64,000 nt of DNA, from the NCBI GenBank assembly GCA_030680855.1, contig JAUXUN010000034.1, positions 1-64,000 on the forward strand, given 5' to 3'. The notes beneath the pieces are model-generated. The model ran no database searches. It had not been told where the DNA came from and was given only the letters and a program-made list of their open reading frames with translations. Position numbers and translations under genes: made by a program. The stretch is from Aestuariivirga sp. Lineage in GTDB: Bacteria; Pseudomonadota; Alphaproteobacteria; Rhizobiales; Aestuariivirgaceae. Position 1 is the stretch's first letter. Each line of letters starts with the position of its first letter. This document shows positions 25,938 to 33,530 of this stretch, piece after piece.

Positions 25938-26975
25938 TCATTTAGCTCCGATTTCGGCGTCCCAGCGCGACAGCAGGCGCTTGCGCTCGGCCGAACCGCC
26001 AAACCTGGCGAAATCATAATCAATCAGCTTGATATCCGCCATTTTTGGAGCTTCCTTCGGTATTGGCGCTTCCATATTGGATGGATTCTGATAACTGTTT
26101 GACGCCGCACCGAGCTTCTGCGCCTCCGGTGTCAGCGCCCAGTCATACCACTTCTTCGCACTGTCCATGTTGGGAGCGCCCTTGATGATGCTCATGGAGC
26201 CGACTTCGAATCCGGTTCCTTCGCAGGGGCTCACGTTCTTGATCGGCGCATTTGATGTAATGGTGGGCGTGATCACGTCATGCTGAAAGGCGATGCCGAC
26301 CAGGGTCTCGCCCCGCGCCGCGGCCTGGGCCGGCGCCGCTCCCGATTTTGTGTACTGGTTGATGTTGCCGTCTAGCGCCTTCATGTAAACGAAGGCTTCC
26401 TCCTCGCCGAGGATCTGCACCATCGTGGCCAGGAAGGTGTAGGCCGTGCCCGATGAGTTTGGATTGGCGATCTGCACTTCGCCCTTGAATTCCGGCTTGA
26501 TCAGATCGGCCCAGCAGGCAGGTGCTGCAATCTTTTTCTGTTCCAGCAACTCGCTGTTGTAGCCGTAACCCAGCGCACCGAGATAAATCCCGACGGTGCC
26601 GCCCTTGCCGGTTTCATGCTGCTTCACCGCCCAGGGATGAAGCTTGGCAAGCATGGGCGAATCGTAAACTTCCGTCAGCCCCTCTTCCGCCGCCTGCAGA
26701 TGGGGATCGCCCGTGCCGCCCCACCAGATGTCGCCCTTGGGATTGGCCGACTCCGCCTTCACCTGGGCAAAGGTTTCGCCGGAGCTTTTCCGTGTCATTG
26801 CCACGGAAATGCCGGTCGCCTTCTGGAATTCGTTCACCATGCTCTGGCACCATTCTTCCTGGACCGAGCAGTATACGGTGAGATTGCCTTCGGCCTGTGC
26901 GCTCGAGCCGAATGCAAGGGCGGCAAATGCCAAAACAGCCGCGGAATTAAAGAATTTTCGTGTGATCAGGGTCAT
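25938..26975 (-). CDS. Fe3+-type ABC transporter substrate-binding protein
   Basis: 345 residues with a signal peptide (MTLITRKFFNSAAVLAFAAL, ending near AQA). The mature part begins EGNLTVYCSVQEEWCQSMVNEFQKATGISV, which is the FbpA/AfuA-like family-1 pattern, followed by GDIWWGGTGDPHLQAAEEG and LGYGYNSELLEQKKI. It most likely presents ferric iron, or a similar anion-coordinated ligand, to the permease. A GGGAGG ribosome site precedes the ATG, and a CCTTTT/AAAAGG inverted repeat (26994-27009) lies in the leader. Confidence 0.9.
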   Translation of the reverse strand: MTLITRKFFNSAAVLAFAALAFGSSAQAEGNLTVYCSVQEEWCQSMVNEFQKATGISVAMTRKSSGETFAQVKAESANPKGDIWWGGTGDPHLQAAEEGLTEVYDSPMLAKLHPWAVKQHETGKGGTVGIYLGALGYGYNSELLEQKKIAAPACWADLIKPEFKGEVQIANPNSSGTAYTFLATMVQILGEEEAFVYMKALDGNINQYTKSGAAPAQAAARGETLVGIAFQHDVITPTITSNAPIKNVSPCEGTGFEVGSMSIIKGAPNMDSAKKWYDWALTPEAQKLGAASNSYQNPSNMEAPIPKEAPKMADIKLIDYDFARFGGSAERKRLLSRWDAEIGAK

Positions 26976-26993
26976 GTTTTCCTCCCAGTTCAG

Positions 26994-27009
26994 CCTTTTG
27001 TATAAAAGG
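26994..27009. promoter_or_regulatory. Inverted repeat in the leader of the iron-type ABC operon
   Basis: CCTTTT and AAAAGG flank GTAT, 19 bases upstream of the binding protein ATG and within the divergent promoter region shared with the inositol-phosphatase gene. It could be an operator; it does not match a Fur, RirA or Irr box that I know. Confidence 0.3.
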
Positions 27010-27073
27010 TTTTTGTGACAACATGACAGAAGAAAATGCTGTTGGCCAGCAAGGATTTTCCAGGAGAATGAGC

Positions 27074-27859
27074 ATGGACGAGGGTGAACTTGACCGGCGC
27101 TTTCACGCAGGTCTCGGGCTGGTGCGCGAAGTGGGCCAGGAAGCCAGACGGCAATACCGCCGCCGTGACACTTTGGCGGTTGAAACCAAGGGCCTCCAGG
27201 ATCTGGTGAGCGAAACTGATCGCGCCTGCGAAGACGAAATTGTGACTACTCTCACCCGGATGTTTCCCGGCGATGCCATCCTTGGCGAGGAGCGCGGATT
27301 GCAGAATGCCGGCGGTGATGCCACATGGGTGATCGACCCCATTGACGGTACTGCAAACTTTCTCCGCGGCATTCCGCTCTGGTGCGTTTCGCTGGGGCTG
27401 GTCCATCGAAACGTCCCGGTCATCGGCTTGATCTACAATCCGGTGACCGATGAACTCTATGCAGCCAAAAGCGGGAGCGGGGCAACCCTCAATCGCGCAA
27501 AGATAAAAGTCAGCGCCGTTACCAAGCTGAGCGAGGCGCGCATGGGCATTGGCTTCAGTTATCGCCGTCCCGTCGCCCCCCATGCGCGTGCGGTTTCGGC
27601 GCTGCTTGAAGCCCATTGCGAATATAGCCGTTTCGGGTCAGGTGCGCTGGGCATGGCCATGACCGCCGATGGCCGTTTGGATGGCTATTGGGAAGCCCAT
27701 ATCAACATATGGGACGTGGCCGCCGCACTTTGCATTGTCAGGGAAGCGGGCGGCTGGACCAATGACTTCATGTCCGGCGATGTCTTCCGCCAGGGCAACC
27801 CGATCCTTGCCACCAATCCCGCTTTGGCTGCCCCGCTTCAGGCCTTGCTGCCATTGTAG
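27074..27859 (+). CDS. Inositol monophosphatase-family phosphatase
   Basis: 261 residues. The start at 27074 is chosen because AGGAG ends 7 bases upstream; two in-frame ATGs lie 6 and 51 bases earlier. Family motifs: LVSETDRACEDEI near residue 40, FPGDAILGEERG near 60 (Glu ligands), WVIDPIDGTANFLRGIP near 82 (the DPxDGTxN metal site) and WDVAAALCIVREAGG near 216. Members remove phosphate from inositol phosphates, fructose 1,6-bisphosphate, histidinol phosphate or PAP; which applies here is not shown. The 3' end overlaps the convergent methyltransferase gene by 22 bases. Confidence 0.93.
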   Translation: MDEGELDRRFHAGLGLVREVGQEARRQYRRRDTLAVETKGLQDLVSETDRACEDEIVTTLTRMFPGDAILGEERGLQNAGGDATWVIDPIDGTANFLRGIPLWCVSLGLVHRNVPVIGLIYNPVTDELYAAKSGSGATLNRAKIKVSAVTKLSEARMGIGFSYRRPVAPHARAVSALLEAHCEYSRFGSGALGMAMTADGRLDGYWEAHINIWDVAAALCIVREAGGWTNDFMSGDVFRQGNPILATNPALAAPLQALLPL

Positions 27860-28692
27860 CCGCGCACCCCTGCGCTGGAAAACCAGATGTGTTCGTAGAT
27901 TGCGACAGCACTCTCATCAGGGGCCCGCTCACGGTTGAGATGGAGCGAGCGAATGCGCCGCGCCGTGGAAAGGTTGGGAGCGAGCGTACCACCCTTGGGA
28001 CTTGAGGCGCCTGCGCAGGGGATGAACCAGGATGACATCAGGGGCCTCGCCTCAAAGCCCTTCGCGGCACGGGTCACCAGCATGGCGAGGGCCACCTCTA
28101 CTGTGGGCCGCCAGGGAAAGATCAATCGTCCACCGGGACGAAGTGCCGCCAACCAACTTTCTGGCGGAGCGGCGACAGCCGCATTCACATAAATGATGTC
28201 CGAGGGAGGCAGCTCCCGTGAAACCGCGTCACCCGCGATAACCGAAACATTCCTGAAGTCCGCAAGATTGCGCCGCGCCGCTTCAGCCAGATCATTTTCG
28301 ATCTCAAATCCGGTCAAGCATCCACCGGGTTGCACCAGCAGCGACAGAATGGCGGAATAGTAGCCCATCCCCAAGCCAATCTGCGTAATGTCTTCCCCGG
28401 CCTGCGGCAAGACAGCCCCGATCCACATGGCGTGCAGAAACGGTTCGCCATTGTTGATGCCTTTCCCGGCATCAAGGGCGATGGCTGAGTTTCGGTACAC
28501 ATGGCGCGGGTTCGCATCCGGCGTTTCGACATACCGCCCCTCGACAAGCAGTTTCCACGGTCCCGGCGGAAGAAAGTCCTCGCGGTGCACACGGTAAAAA
28601 ACGTCTTCAAGGCGCGGGTCCGGAGAGGCGCTCACCCGCGCCATGTCTTTGGCGTAGGCCCGGCGAATGCTGTCTAGATTAGCTTGGCTCAC
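27838..28692 (-). CDS. Protein-L-isoaspartate methyltransferase-like SAM enzyme
   Basis: 284 residues. N-terminal RVSASPDPRLEDVFYRVHREDFLPPG and later a SAM-loop GLGMGYYSAILSLLVQPGG near residue 105, with GFEIENDLAEAARRNLADF and VIAGDAVSRELPPSDIIYVNAAVAAPP, follow the PCMT pattern. The usual PCMT loop GxGSGY reads GLGMGYYS, and the substrate-recognition motif is only loosely kept, so the substrate may differ from isoaspartyl protein. The C-terminal 60 residues extend past the core. Confidence 0.8.
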   Translation of the reverse strand: MSQANLDSIRRAYAKDMARVSASPDPRLEDVFYRVHREDFLPPGPWKLLVEGRYVETPDANPRHVYRNSAIALDAGKGINNGEPFLHAMWIGAVLPQAGEDITQIGLGMGYYSAILSLLVQPGGCLTGFEIENDLAEAARRNLADFRNVSVIAGDAVSRELPPSDIIYVNAAVAAPPESWLAALRPGGRLIFPWRPTVEVALAMLVTRAAKGFEARPLMSSWFIPCAGASSPKGGTLAPNLSTARRIRSLHLNRERAPDESAVAIYEHIWFSSAGVRGYNGSKA

Positions 28693-28826
28693 TGTAGCAT
28701 CACTCTCCCAATTGCAGTTCCAAACTGCCTCCCGGCAAATTAACTTTCAAGTGGCCCCGTGGCACTACGGCCCTTGAAAAACCTTTCCTGAATCCATAGT
28801 TACAGGGCACGAAGAGGATTGCTGCC

Positions 28827-29090
28827 ATGACCACCACATCGTCCCGGTTTTTTGATGAGCTTGCCAAGCTGATGACCAATGCCACGGGGGCCGCCCAGGG
28901 CCTGCGCAAGGAAGTGGACACCATGGTTCAGGCCCAGGTTGAGCGGGTTTTGAACAACCTCGAACTGGTCAAACGCGAGGAACTGGACGTGATCCGCGAC
29001 ATGGCGCAAAAGGCCCGCGAGGAGAACGAGGCCCTGGCCAAGCGCCTTGCCGAGCTGGAAGCCAGGATTGGCCCCTCTTCCACCCCCTAA
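28827..29090 (+). CDS. ubiK: Ubiquinone biosynthesis accessory factor UbiK
   Basis: 87 residues of the UbiK/YqiC (BMFP) family: an amphipathic N-terminal half (FFDELAKLMTNATGAAQGLRKEVDTMV) and a C-terminal coiled coil (REENEALAKRLAELEARIG) that trimerises. UbiK helps assemble late ubiquinone biosynthesis enzymes in the Ubi metabolon with UbiJ. Length is typical. In many Hyphomicrobiales it lies directly beside lgt; here 8 kb separates them. Followed by ybjN-like and proC on the same strand. Confidence 0.9.
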   Translation: MTTTSSRFFDELAKLMTNATGAAQGLRKEVDTMVQAQVERVLNNLELVKREELDVIRDMAQKAREENEALAKRLAELEARIGPSSTP

Positions 29091-29149
29091 TTTCATGTGG
29101 AGGAATCAACGGCAATTGCCCGTTGACTCTTGTGGCGACTCAATCGCGC

Positions 29150-29171
29150 GGGCATTTTCCCGTTAATGCCC
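29150..29171. promoter_or_regulatory. Short hairpin in the leader of the YbjN-like gene
   Basis: GGGCATT and AATGCCC with an 8-base loop, 35 bases before the start at 29207. No T-run follows. It could end the ubiK transcript weakly or shape the ybjN-like leader. A second near-palindrome, CAACGGCAATTGCCCGTTG, lies at 29107-29125. Confidence 0.3.
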
Positions 29172-29206
29172 AGGTGTGATTCGTTGGGCACGTGAGGACA
29201 AGGCCC

Positions 29207-29707
29207 ATGGGTTCACTGCAGTCATACGAAAGCGGCACAACCAATCCGCTTGATTTGATCGAGCGTCTGGCGGAACGCCGCGACTGGTCGGTCGACCGGA
29301 CCAATGATTGCGAAGTGACCATGGTGATGGGCGGCGGCTGGAGCGACCTCTACGTTTCGCTCAACTGGCGCGACGACCTGGAGTCCTTGCTGGTGGCTTG
29401 CACTTATGACATGAAGGTGCCGCCGGCCCGCAAGGACGAGGTGGGCCGCCTGCTGGCACTCGTCAACGGGCAATTGTTCCATGGCCATTTCGACATGTGG
29501 CACGGTGACGGCAGCATCGTGTTCCGCAACAATCTTGTTCTTTCAGGCGGGGCCGTGGCCAATGACGCCCAGTGCGAAACCCTCATCCGTCTCGGAATCG
29601 AATCCTGCGAACGCTATTACCCTGCCGTGCAATATGTCTGCTGGGCGGGCCAGAACGCCGACGCCGCCCTCGAAAGCAGCCTGCTCGAAACCATGGGTGA
29701 GGCATGA
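29207..29707 (+). CDS. YbjN-domain protein
   Basis: 166 residues. The start at 29207 is preferred over one 15 bases earlier because AGGACAAGG lies just ahead. The YbjN core is clear: NPLDLIERLAERRDWSVDRT at the start, MVMGGGWSDLYVSLNWRDDLESL, then ARKDEVGRLLALVNGQLFHGHFDMW and a C-terminal ESCERYYPAVQYVCW. The biochemical role of the family is unknown; E. coli YbjN affects motility and stress. The stop overlaps the proC start by 4 bases (ATGA), so the two are translationally coupled. Confidence 0.9.
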   Translation: MGSLQSYESGTTNPLDLIERLAERRDWSVDRTNDCEVTMVMGGGWSDLYVSLNWRDDLESLLVACTYDMKVPPARKDEVGRLLALVNGQLFHGHFDMWHGDGSIVFRNNLVLSGGAVANDAQCETLIRLGIESCERYYPAVQYVCWAGQNADAALESSLLETMGEA

Positions 29708-30525
29708 GCCTTGCGCTCAAGGGAACTCTGGTTCTGGTGGGTGCCGGCAAGATGGGCGGCGCCATGCTGGAGGGTTGGCTCAAATCAGGCGCCGATCCCA
29801 AAAAAATCGCGGTTCTTGATCCCTTTGCTTCAGATGATCTGAAGGCCCTGCTGTCCAAGCATAGGGTGTCTCTCAACCCGGCCATTGCCGGGATCAACAA
29901 TGCCGAGGTCGTCCTGATCGCCGTGAAGCCGCAAATGATGGAAGAGGTTCTTCCAACCGTTGTGGGGTTGGGCAGCTCGAAGCCGCTGATCCTCTCCGTG
30001 GCCGCCGGAAAAACCATTGCCTCATTCGAGCGCCACTTTGGAAAATCCGCTGCCGTTATCCGCACCATCCCCAATACGCCCGCCAGCATTGGCCGCGGCA
30101 TTACGGCCATGTCGGCCAATGCCAATGTGTCCGCGGCGCAAATGAAATTGGCCAGGGATCTTCTCTCGGCGATTGGCGAGGTTGTGACCGTTGACCGTGA
30201 GGAGCTGATTGATAGCGTGACGGCGGTTTCCGGTTCCGGCCCGGCTTATGTTTTCTACCTGACCGAATGCCTTGCGGCGGCGGCGGAAAAAGTCGGCCTG
30301 CCCCCTGCCCTGGCCATGCAGCTGGCCCGCGCCACTGTGGCGGGCTCCGGTGAATTGATGCGGGTGACCGGTACCGATGCCGCAACCCTCCGGCAGAATG
30401 TCACCTCGCCCAAGGGCACCACCCATGCGGCCCTGCAGGTTCTCATGGCGGAAGATGGCTTGCGGCCATTGTTTGAAAAGGCCGTGAAGGCGGCGGCGGA
30501 CCGTTCGCGGGAGCTGGCCAGTTAA
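29704..30525 (+). CDS. proC: Pyrroline-5-carboxylate reductase
   Basis: 273 residues; final step of proline synthesis, reducing pyrroline-5-carboxylate with NADPH. The NAD(P) fold begins LVLVGAGKMGGAMLEGWLKSG near residue 10; VLIAVKPQMMEEVLP near 70 and VIRTIPNTPASIGRGITAM near 115 are family motifs. The C-terminal ProC signature reads VTAVSGSGPAYVFYLTECL near 172, followed by TSPKGTTHAALQVL near 238. Length fits. It follows the YbjN-like gene with a 4-base overlap and leads directly into csaA. Confidence 0.97.
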   Translation: MSLALKGTLVLVGAGKMGGAMLEGWLKSGADPKKIAVLDPFASDDLKALLSKHRVSLNPAIAGINNAEVVLIAVKPQMMEEVLPTVVGLGSSKPLILSVAAGKTIASFERHFGKSAAVIRTIPNTPASIGRGITAMSANANVSAAQMKLARDLLSAIGEVVTVDREELIDSVTAVSGSGPAYVFYLTECLAAAAEKVGLPPALAMQLARATVAGSGELMRVTGTDAATLRQNVTSPKGTTHAALQVLMAEDGLRPLFEKAVKAAADRSRELAS

Positions 30526-30864
30526 ATGCCGCAAATCTCATTCGATGATTTCCGCAAGGTCGACATCCGCGTGGGCACCATCGTGGCCGTGGATCCTTTC
30601 CCCGAAGCCCGCAAGCCGGCCTTCAAGCTGCACATTGATTTCGGCGCCGGGATCGGCGTGAAGAAATCCTCCGCCCAAGTGACCAAATACTACACGCGGG
30701 AAACCCTGCTGGGCCGCCAGGTGGCAGCCGTGGTCAATTTCCCGCCGCGCCAGATTGGCCCCTTCATGTCGGAAGTCCTGACCCTGGGGTTTCCCGACCA
30801 TGAAGGCGATGTGGTTCTGATGGCGGTCGAACGCCCCGTGCCAAACGGCGGGCGGATGTATTAA
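30526..30864 (+). CDS. csaA: tRNA-binding/export-chaperone-like protein CsaA
   Basis: 112 residues with the tRNA-binding domain found at the MetRS C-terminus: FRKVDIRVGTIVAVDPFPEARKPAFKLHIDFG near the start, then SSAQVTKYYTRETLLGRQV, AAVVNFPPRQIGPFMSEVLTLG and VLMAVERPVPNG. B. subtilis CsaA has chaperone and tRNA-binding activity. The ATG follows the proC stop with no gap. The 3' end overlaps the convergent histidine kinase gene by 4 bases. Confidence 0.95.
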   Translation: MPQISFDDFRKVDIRVGTIVAVDPFPEARKPAFKLHIDFGAGIGVKKSSAQVTKYYTRETLLGRQVAAVVNFPPRQIGPFMSEVLTLGFPDHEGDVVLMAVERPVPNGGRMY

Positions 30865-32201
30865 ACCGGAATCTGCACCACGGCGCGAAGGCCGCCGGCC
30901 GGGCTTTCATCCAGCTTGATATCGCCGCCATGGGCATGGGCTATATCAAGCGCGATGGCGAGGCCAAGCCCGGTTCCCGTTTCATTGAGGTTGCGCGCAT
31001 TGTCGAGCCGCACAAAGGGCCTGAACGCATCCTCGCGGTTTTCAGCCGGAATGCCCGGCCCATCATCGTCAACAAGGATGGTGAGCAAACGGTTTTCAAC
31101 GCCGCCCTTCACTTTCACGTGGTTTGCATGGCGCACCGCATTGCCCAGAAGATTCGAAATCAGGCGCCGGAAGGCATTGGGTTTGATGCTGACATCCACG
31201 TCCTGCACATCAAGGGCGACATCGGATTTTCCCCGCGTCACGGCAGAGGCAACCGAACTGAACATCTGCGCCAGATTGACGTCTTCCGATTTCTCGCCGC
31301 CGTCACCGCGGACAAAGGCCATATAAGCCTCCAGCATGCGCTGCATTTCCTCCACGTCTTCCTTGAGCGGTTTTATCTTCGGGCCGTCGCCAAGAAAGGC
31401 CAGTTCCAGCTTGAAGCGCGTCAGAATGGTGCGCAGGTCATGGGAAACGCCGGCCAGCATGGCGGTGCGCTGCTCCACATGGCGGGCAATGCGGCTTTTC
31501 ATGTCAACAAAGGCGAGGCCCGCCTGACGGACCTCCTTGGCGCCGCGTGGGCGGAACTCCGTAACCTCGCGCCCCATGCCAAAGCTCTTGGCGGCGTGTG
31601 CCAGCTCAACAATGGGTGCGATTTGTTTTCGAAGGAAAATAACGGCGATAAGCAGAAGAACCAGCGATGACAGCAGCATTCCCAACAACAGCATGCCCGT
31701 GTTGGCGGCATAGGCCCGGTCCTCGTCGGTGCGAATGCGGAAGATCAGGCCCTTTTCTGCCTCAACCCGGATTTCAACCTGGCCATCTTGCGCCGTGCTG
31801 TTGATCCAGAACGGCCGCCCGGTTTCACGCTCAAGATACTTCGTCATCTTGTCGTCAACCAGCGAATAGAGCGTGCGGTCAATTGGTTCCGGCAACGCAT
31901 CGCCACGGGTGATTTCCAGGCCAAGTTTCAAGCGCTTGTTGGCGACAAGCTCTATTTCCTTGATGGCCGCTTCGGATTTGTCCGAGCGGTCATAGAGATC
32001 GGTGACCAGGCCTATTTCGCGGGCCAGAGAGCGGCCAAGGACCTTGGTGACATTGTCCCAGTGTCGCTCGAGGATAATTCCCGCCATGATGGTTTGCAGG
32101 AGCACGATGGGCGCAATGACAATGATCAGGGAACGCATGTAGAGCCCAGTCGGCAGATGACGCTCGAGAAACCGGTTGAAGCGAAAATAGAAGTTGCTCA
32201 T
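30861..32201 (-). CDS. EnvZ-type sensor histidine kinase
   Basis: 446 residues. Two membrane helices (about 22-44 and 170-190) enclose a periplasmic sensor domain, then a HAMP region. The H-box reads MLAGVSHDLRTILTRFKLEL near 250, with His the phosphoacceptor; N-box RRLISNLLGNAVRHANHVKV, G1 ILVDDDGPGIPAENR and G2 NETGTGLGLAIALDIAHAHGG are complete. It is the partner of the OmpR-type regulator just upstream, with a 4-base overlap. In the Rhodobacter petPR locus a similar set is involved in respiratory gene expression; whether that holds here is inferred. Confidence 0.94.
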   Translation of the reverse strand: MSNFYFRFNRFLERHLPTGLYMRSLIIVIAPIVLLQTIMAGIILERHWDNVTKVLGRSLAREIGLVTDLYDRSDKSEAAIKEIELVANKRLKLGLEITRGDALPEPIDRTLYSLVDDKMTKYLERETGRPFWINSTAQDGQVEIRVEAEKGLIFRIRTDEDRAYAANTGMLLLGMLLSSLVLLLIAVIFLRKQIAPIVELAHAAKSFGMGREVTEFRPRGAKEVRQAGLAFVDMKSRIARHVEQRTAMLAGVSHDLRTILTRFKLELAFLGDGPKIKPLKEDVEEMQRMLEAYMAFVRGDGGEKSEDVNLAQMFSSVASAVTRGKSDVALDVQDVDVSIKPNAFRRLISNLLGNAVRHANHVKVKGGVENRLLTILVDDDGPGIPAENREDAFRPFVRLDNARNLNETGTGLGLAIALDIAHAHGGDIKLDESPAGGLRAVVQIPV

Positions 32202-32893
32202 CCTGCCATCTCTTCATCGACATAGAGGGCGTAACCCGCCCCGCGCACCGTTTGCAGATATACGGGATTGGCCGGATCGCTCTCGATCTTCTGGCGCAGG
32301 CGGTTTATCTGCACGTCCACGCTGCGGGCACTCTCCTCGGAGCCCGGCGGTGAAAGTTCCAGCCGGCTGAGCGGCGTTCCGGATTTATGGCTCAACAGGC
32401 GCAGCAGATCCTTTTCGCCGGATGTGAGCCGCACCAGGTCGCCGTTTTTGCGAAGTTCCCCTCGCGATACATTGAACTGAAATCCGCCAAAGCGCACATC
32501 GGTCTTGGCAGGCGCGGCGATGCCCGCGCGGCGCAAAAGGTTCTTGATGCGCAGCAGCAGCTCGCGCGGTTCAAAAGGTTTGGCCAGGTAATCATCGCTG
32601 CCCGTGGCAAGTCCCGCGATGCGGTCATCCGTATCCGTGAGCGCCGAGAGCATGAGGATGGGAACGTCACGTCTTTCGCTGCGCAGGGATTTCGTGAAGC
32701 TGAGGCCGGTTTCGCCGGGCATCATGATGTCAAGAACGAGGAGATCAAAGGTAAGGCCGCGCATGCGCTCGCGCGCTTCCGCCGCCGTTCCCGCCACCGA
32801 AACCAGAAACCCGTTCTTCATCAGGTAGGATTTGATCAACTCGCGGATGCGGCGATCATCGTCAACCACCAGAATGTGCCGGGCCTCACTCAC
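32198..32893 (-). CDS. OmpR-family response regulator (PetR-like)
   Basis: 231 residues from a GTG at 32893, which overlaps the MarR stop by 8 bases and has GGAG 9 bases upstream. ILVVDDDRRIRELIKSYLMK at the start, LLVLDIMMPGETGLSF with the phosphoacceptor Asp near residue 56, and YLAKPFEPRELLLRI with the conserved Lys make the receiver. The C-terminal winged helix holds TSGEKDLLRLLSHKSGTPLS and SARSVDVQINRLRQKIE. Order MarR-OmpR-kinase matches Rhodobacter petP-petR plus a kinase. Confidence 0.93.
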   Translation of the reverse strand: MSEARHILVVDDDRRIRELIKSYLMKNGFLVSVAGTAAEARERMRGLTFDLLVLDIMMPGETGLSFTKSLRSERRDVPILMLSALTDTDDRIAGLATGSDDYLAKPFEPRELLLRIKNLLRRAGIAAPAKTDVRFGGFQFNVSRGELRKNGDLVRLTSGEKDLLRLLSHKSGTPLSRLELSPPGSEESARSVDVQINRLRQKIESDPANPVYLQTVRGAGYALYVDEEMAG

Positions 32894-33398
32894 CAGGTTC
32901 TGCTCCGGGCTTGCCAGCCCCTTCGATCCACTCCTTGACGCCGTCACGGTTTTCCGGGCTGACCAGATGATAAAGCATATCACGCATGGATGCATGCCCA
33001 TTGCCTGAGGTTTCGGCGACCGCCCGGCGGATGCGCGACATCTGCGGCGCCATCAGGCGCTGGCGCAATTCCTCACCCGCCGCGGTGAGATGCAGCAGCC
33101 GCTGCCGCCGGTCCGTCTCGCCTTCTTTCTGGAACACGTAGCCCTTGTCGATCAGGTCCTTCAGAACCCGGCCCAGGCTTTGCTTGGTGATGCGCAGGAT
33201 ATCGAGAAGCTGCGCTACCGTCATGCCGGGATCGCGGCCGACAAAATGCACCACCCGGTGGTGCGCCCGGCCAAAGCCCAACTGCTCCAGAAGCGTATCC
33301 GGATCCGAGACAAAATCCCGGTAGGCGAAGAACATGAGCTCGATCAAAGCCACCGTTTCGTCGTCGCCCAATTTTTCATCAAAATTTATGTCAGCCAT
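32886..33398 (-). CDS. MarR-family transcriptional regulator (PetP-like)
   Basis: 170 residues. The winged helix is seen in GFGRAHHRVVHFVGRDPGMTVAQLLDILRITKQSLGRVLKDLIDKGYV and the wing in GETDRRQRLLHLTAAGEEL. Overlaps the response regulator start by 8 bases, so both come from one message. MarR proteins in this position are PetP-like; in R. capsulatus petP and petR are required for cytochrome bc1 production. A palindrome in the divergent promoter (33453-33467) could be its operator. Confidence 0.92.
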   Translation of the reverse strand: MADINFDEKLGDDETVALIELMFFAYRDFVSDPDTLLEQLGFGRAHHRVVHFVGRDPGMTVAQLLDILRITKQSLGRVLKDLIDKGYVFQKEGETDRRQRLLHLTAAGEELRQRLMAPQMSRIRRAVAETSGNGHASMRDMLYHLVSPENRDGVKEWIEGAGKPGAEPGE

Positions 33399-33452
33399 AT
33401 TGACATATTATTCCATTTTCGTTACGTTGCAGCCCAATAGCACGCAATGTTA

Positions 33453-33467
33453 TTGCGCAAACCACTG
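33453..33467. promoter_or_regulatory. Candidate operator palindrome between MarR and aminotransferase genes
   Basis: CGCAAT and ATTGCG flank GTT. It lies in the 132-base divergent region and is 11 bases upstream of the -35 of the aminotransferase promoter. A MarR-family dimer could bind it; there is no direct evidence. Confidence 0.35.
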
Positions 33468-33478
33468 ATTTTTCGGGT

Positions 33479-33507
33479 TTGACAGTAATATAGGCTGAAG
33501 TTCTATA
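33479..33507 (+). promoter_or_regulatory. Sigma-70-type promoter of the branched-chain aminotransferase gene
   Basis: TTGACA (33479-33484), 17 bases, TCTATA (33502-33507). Transcription would begin near 33514, and GGGAGAG then stands just ahead of the ATG at 33531. Confidence 0.6.
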
Positions 33508-33530
33508 AAAATCGAATTGGGAGAGTTCCG

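Noticed and set aside
26976-27073. Fur/RirA/Irr box for the iron-type ABC operon
   Set aside because: No sequence near a known consensus was found; only a short CCTTTT/AAAAGG repeat, reported separately.
20481-28826. Possible mobile element or genomic island
   Set aside because: No integrase, transposase, tRNA end or terminal repeat was seen, and composition is like the flanks. A rearrangement is enough to explain the block.
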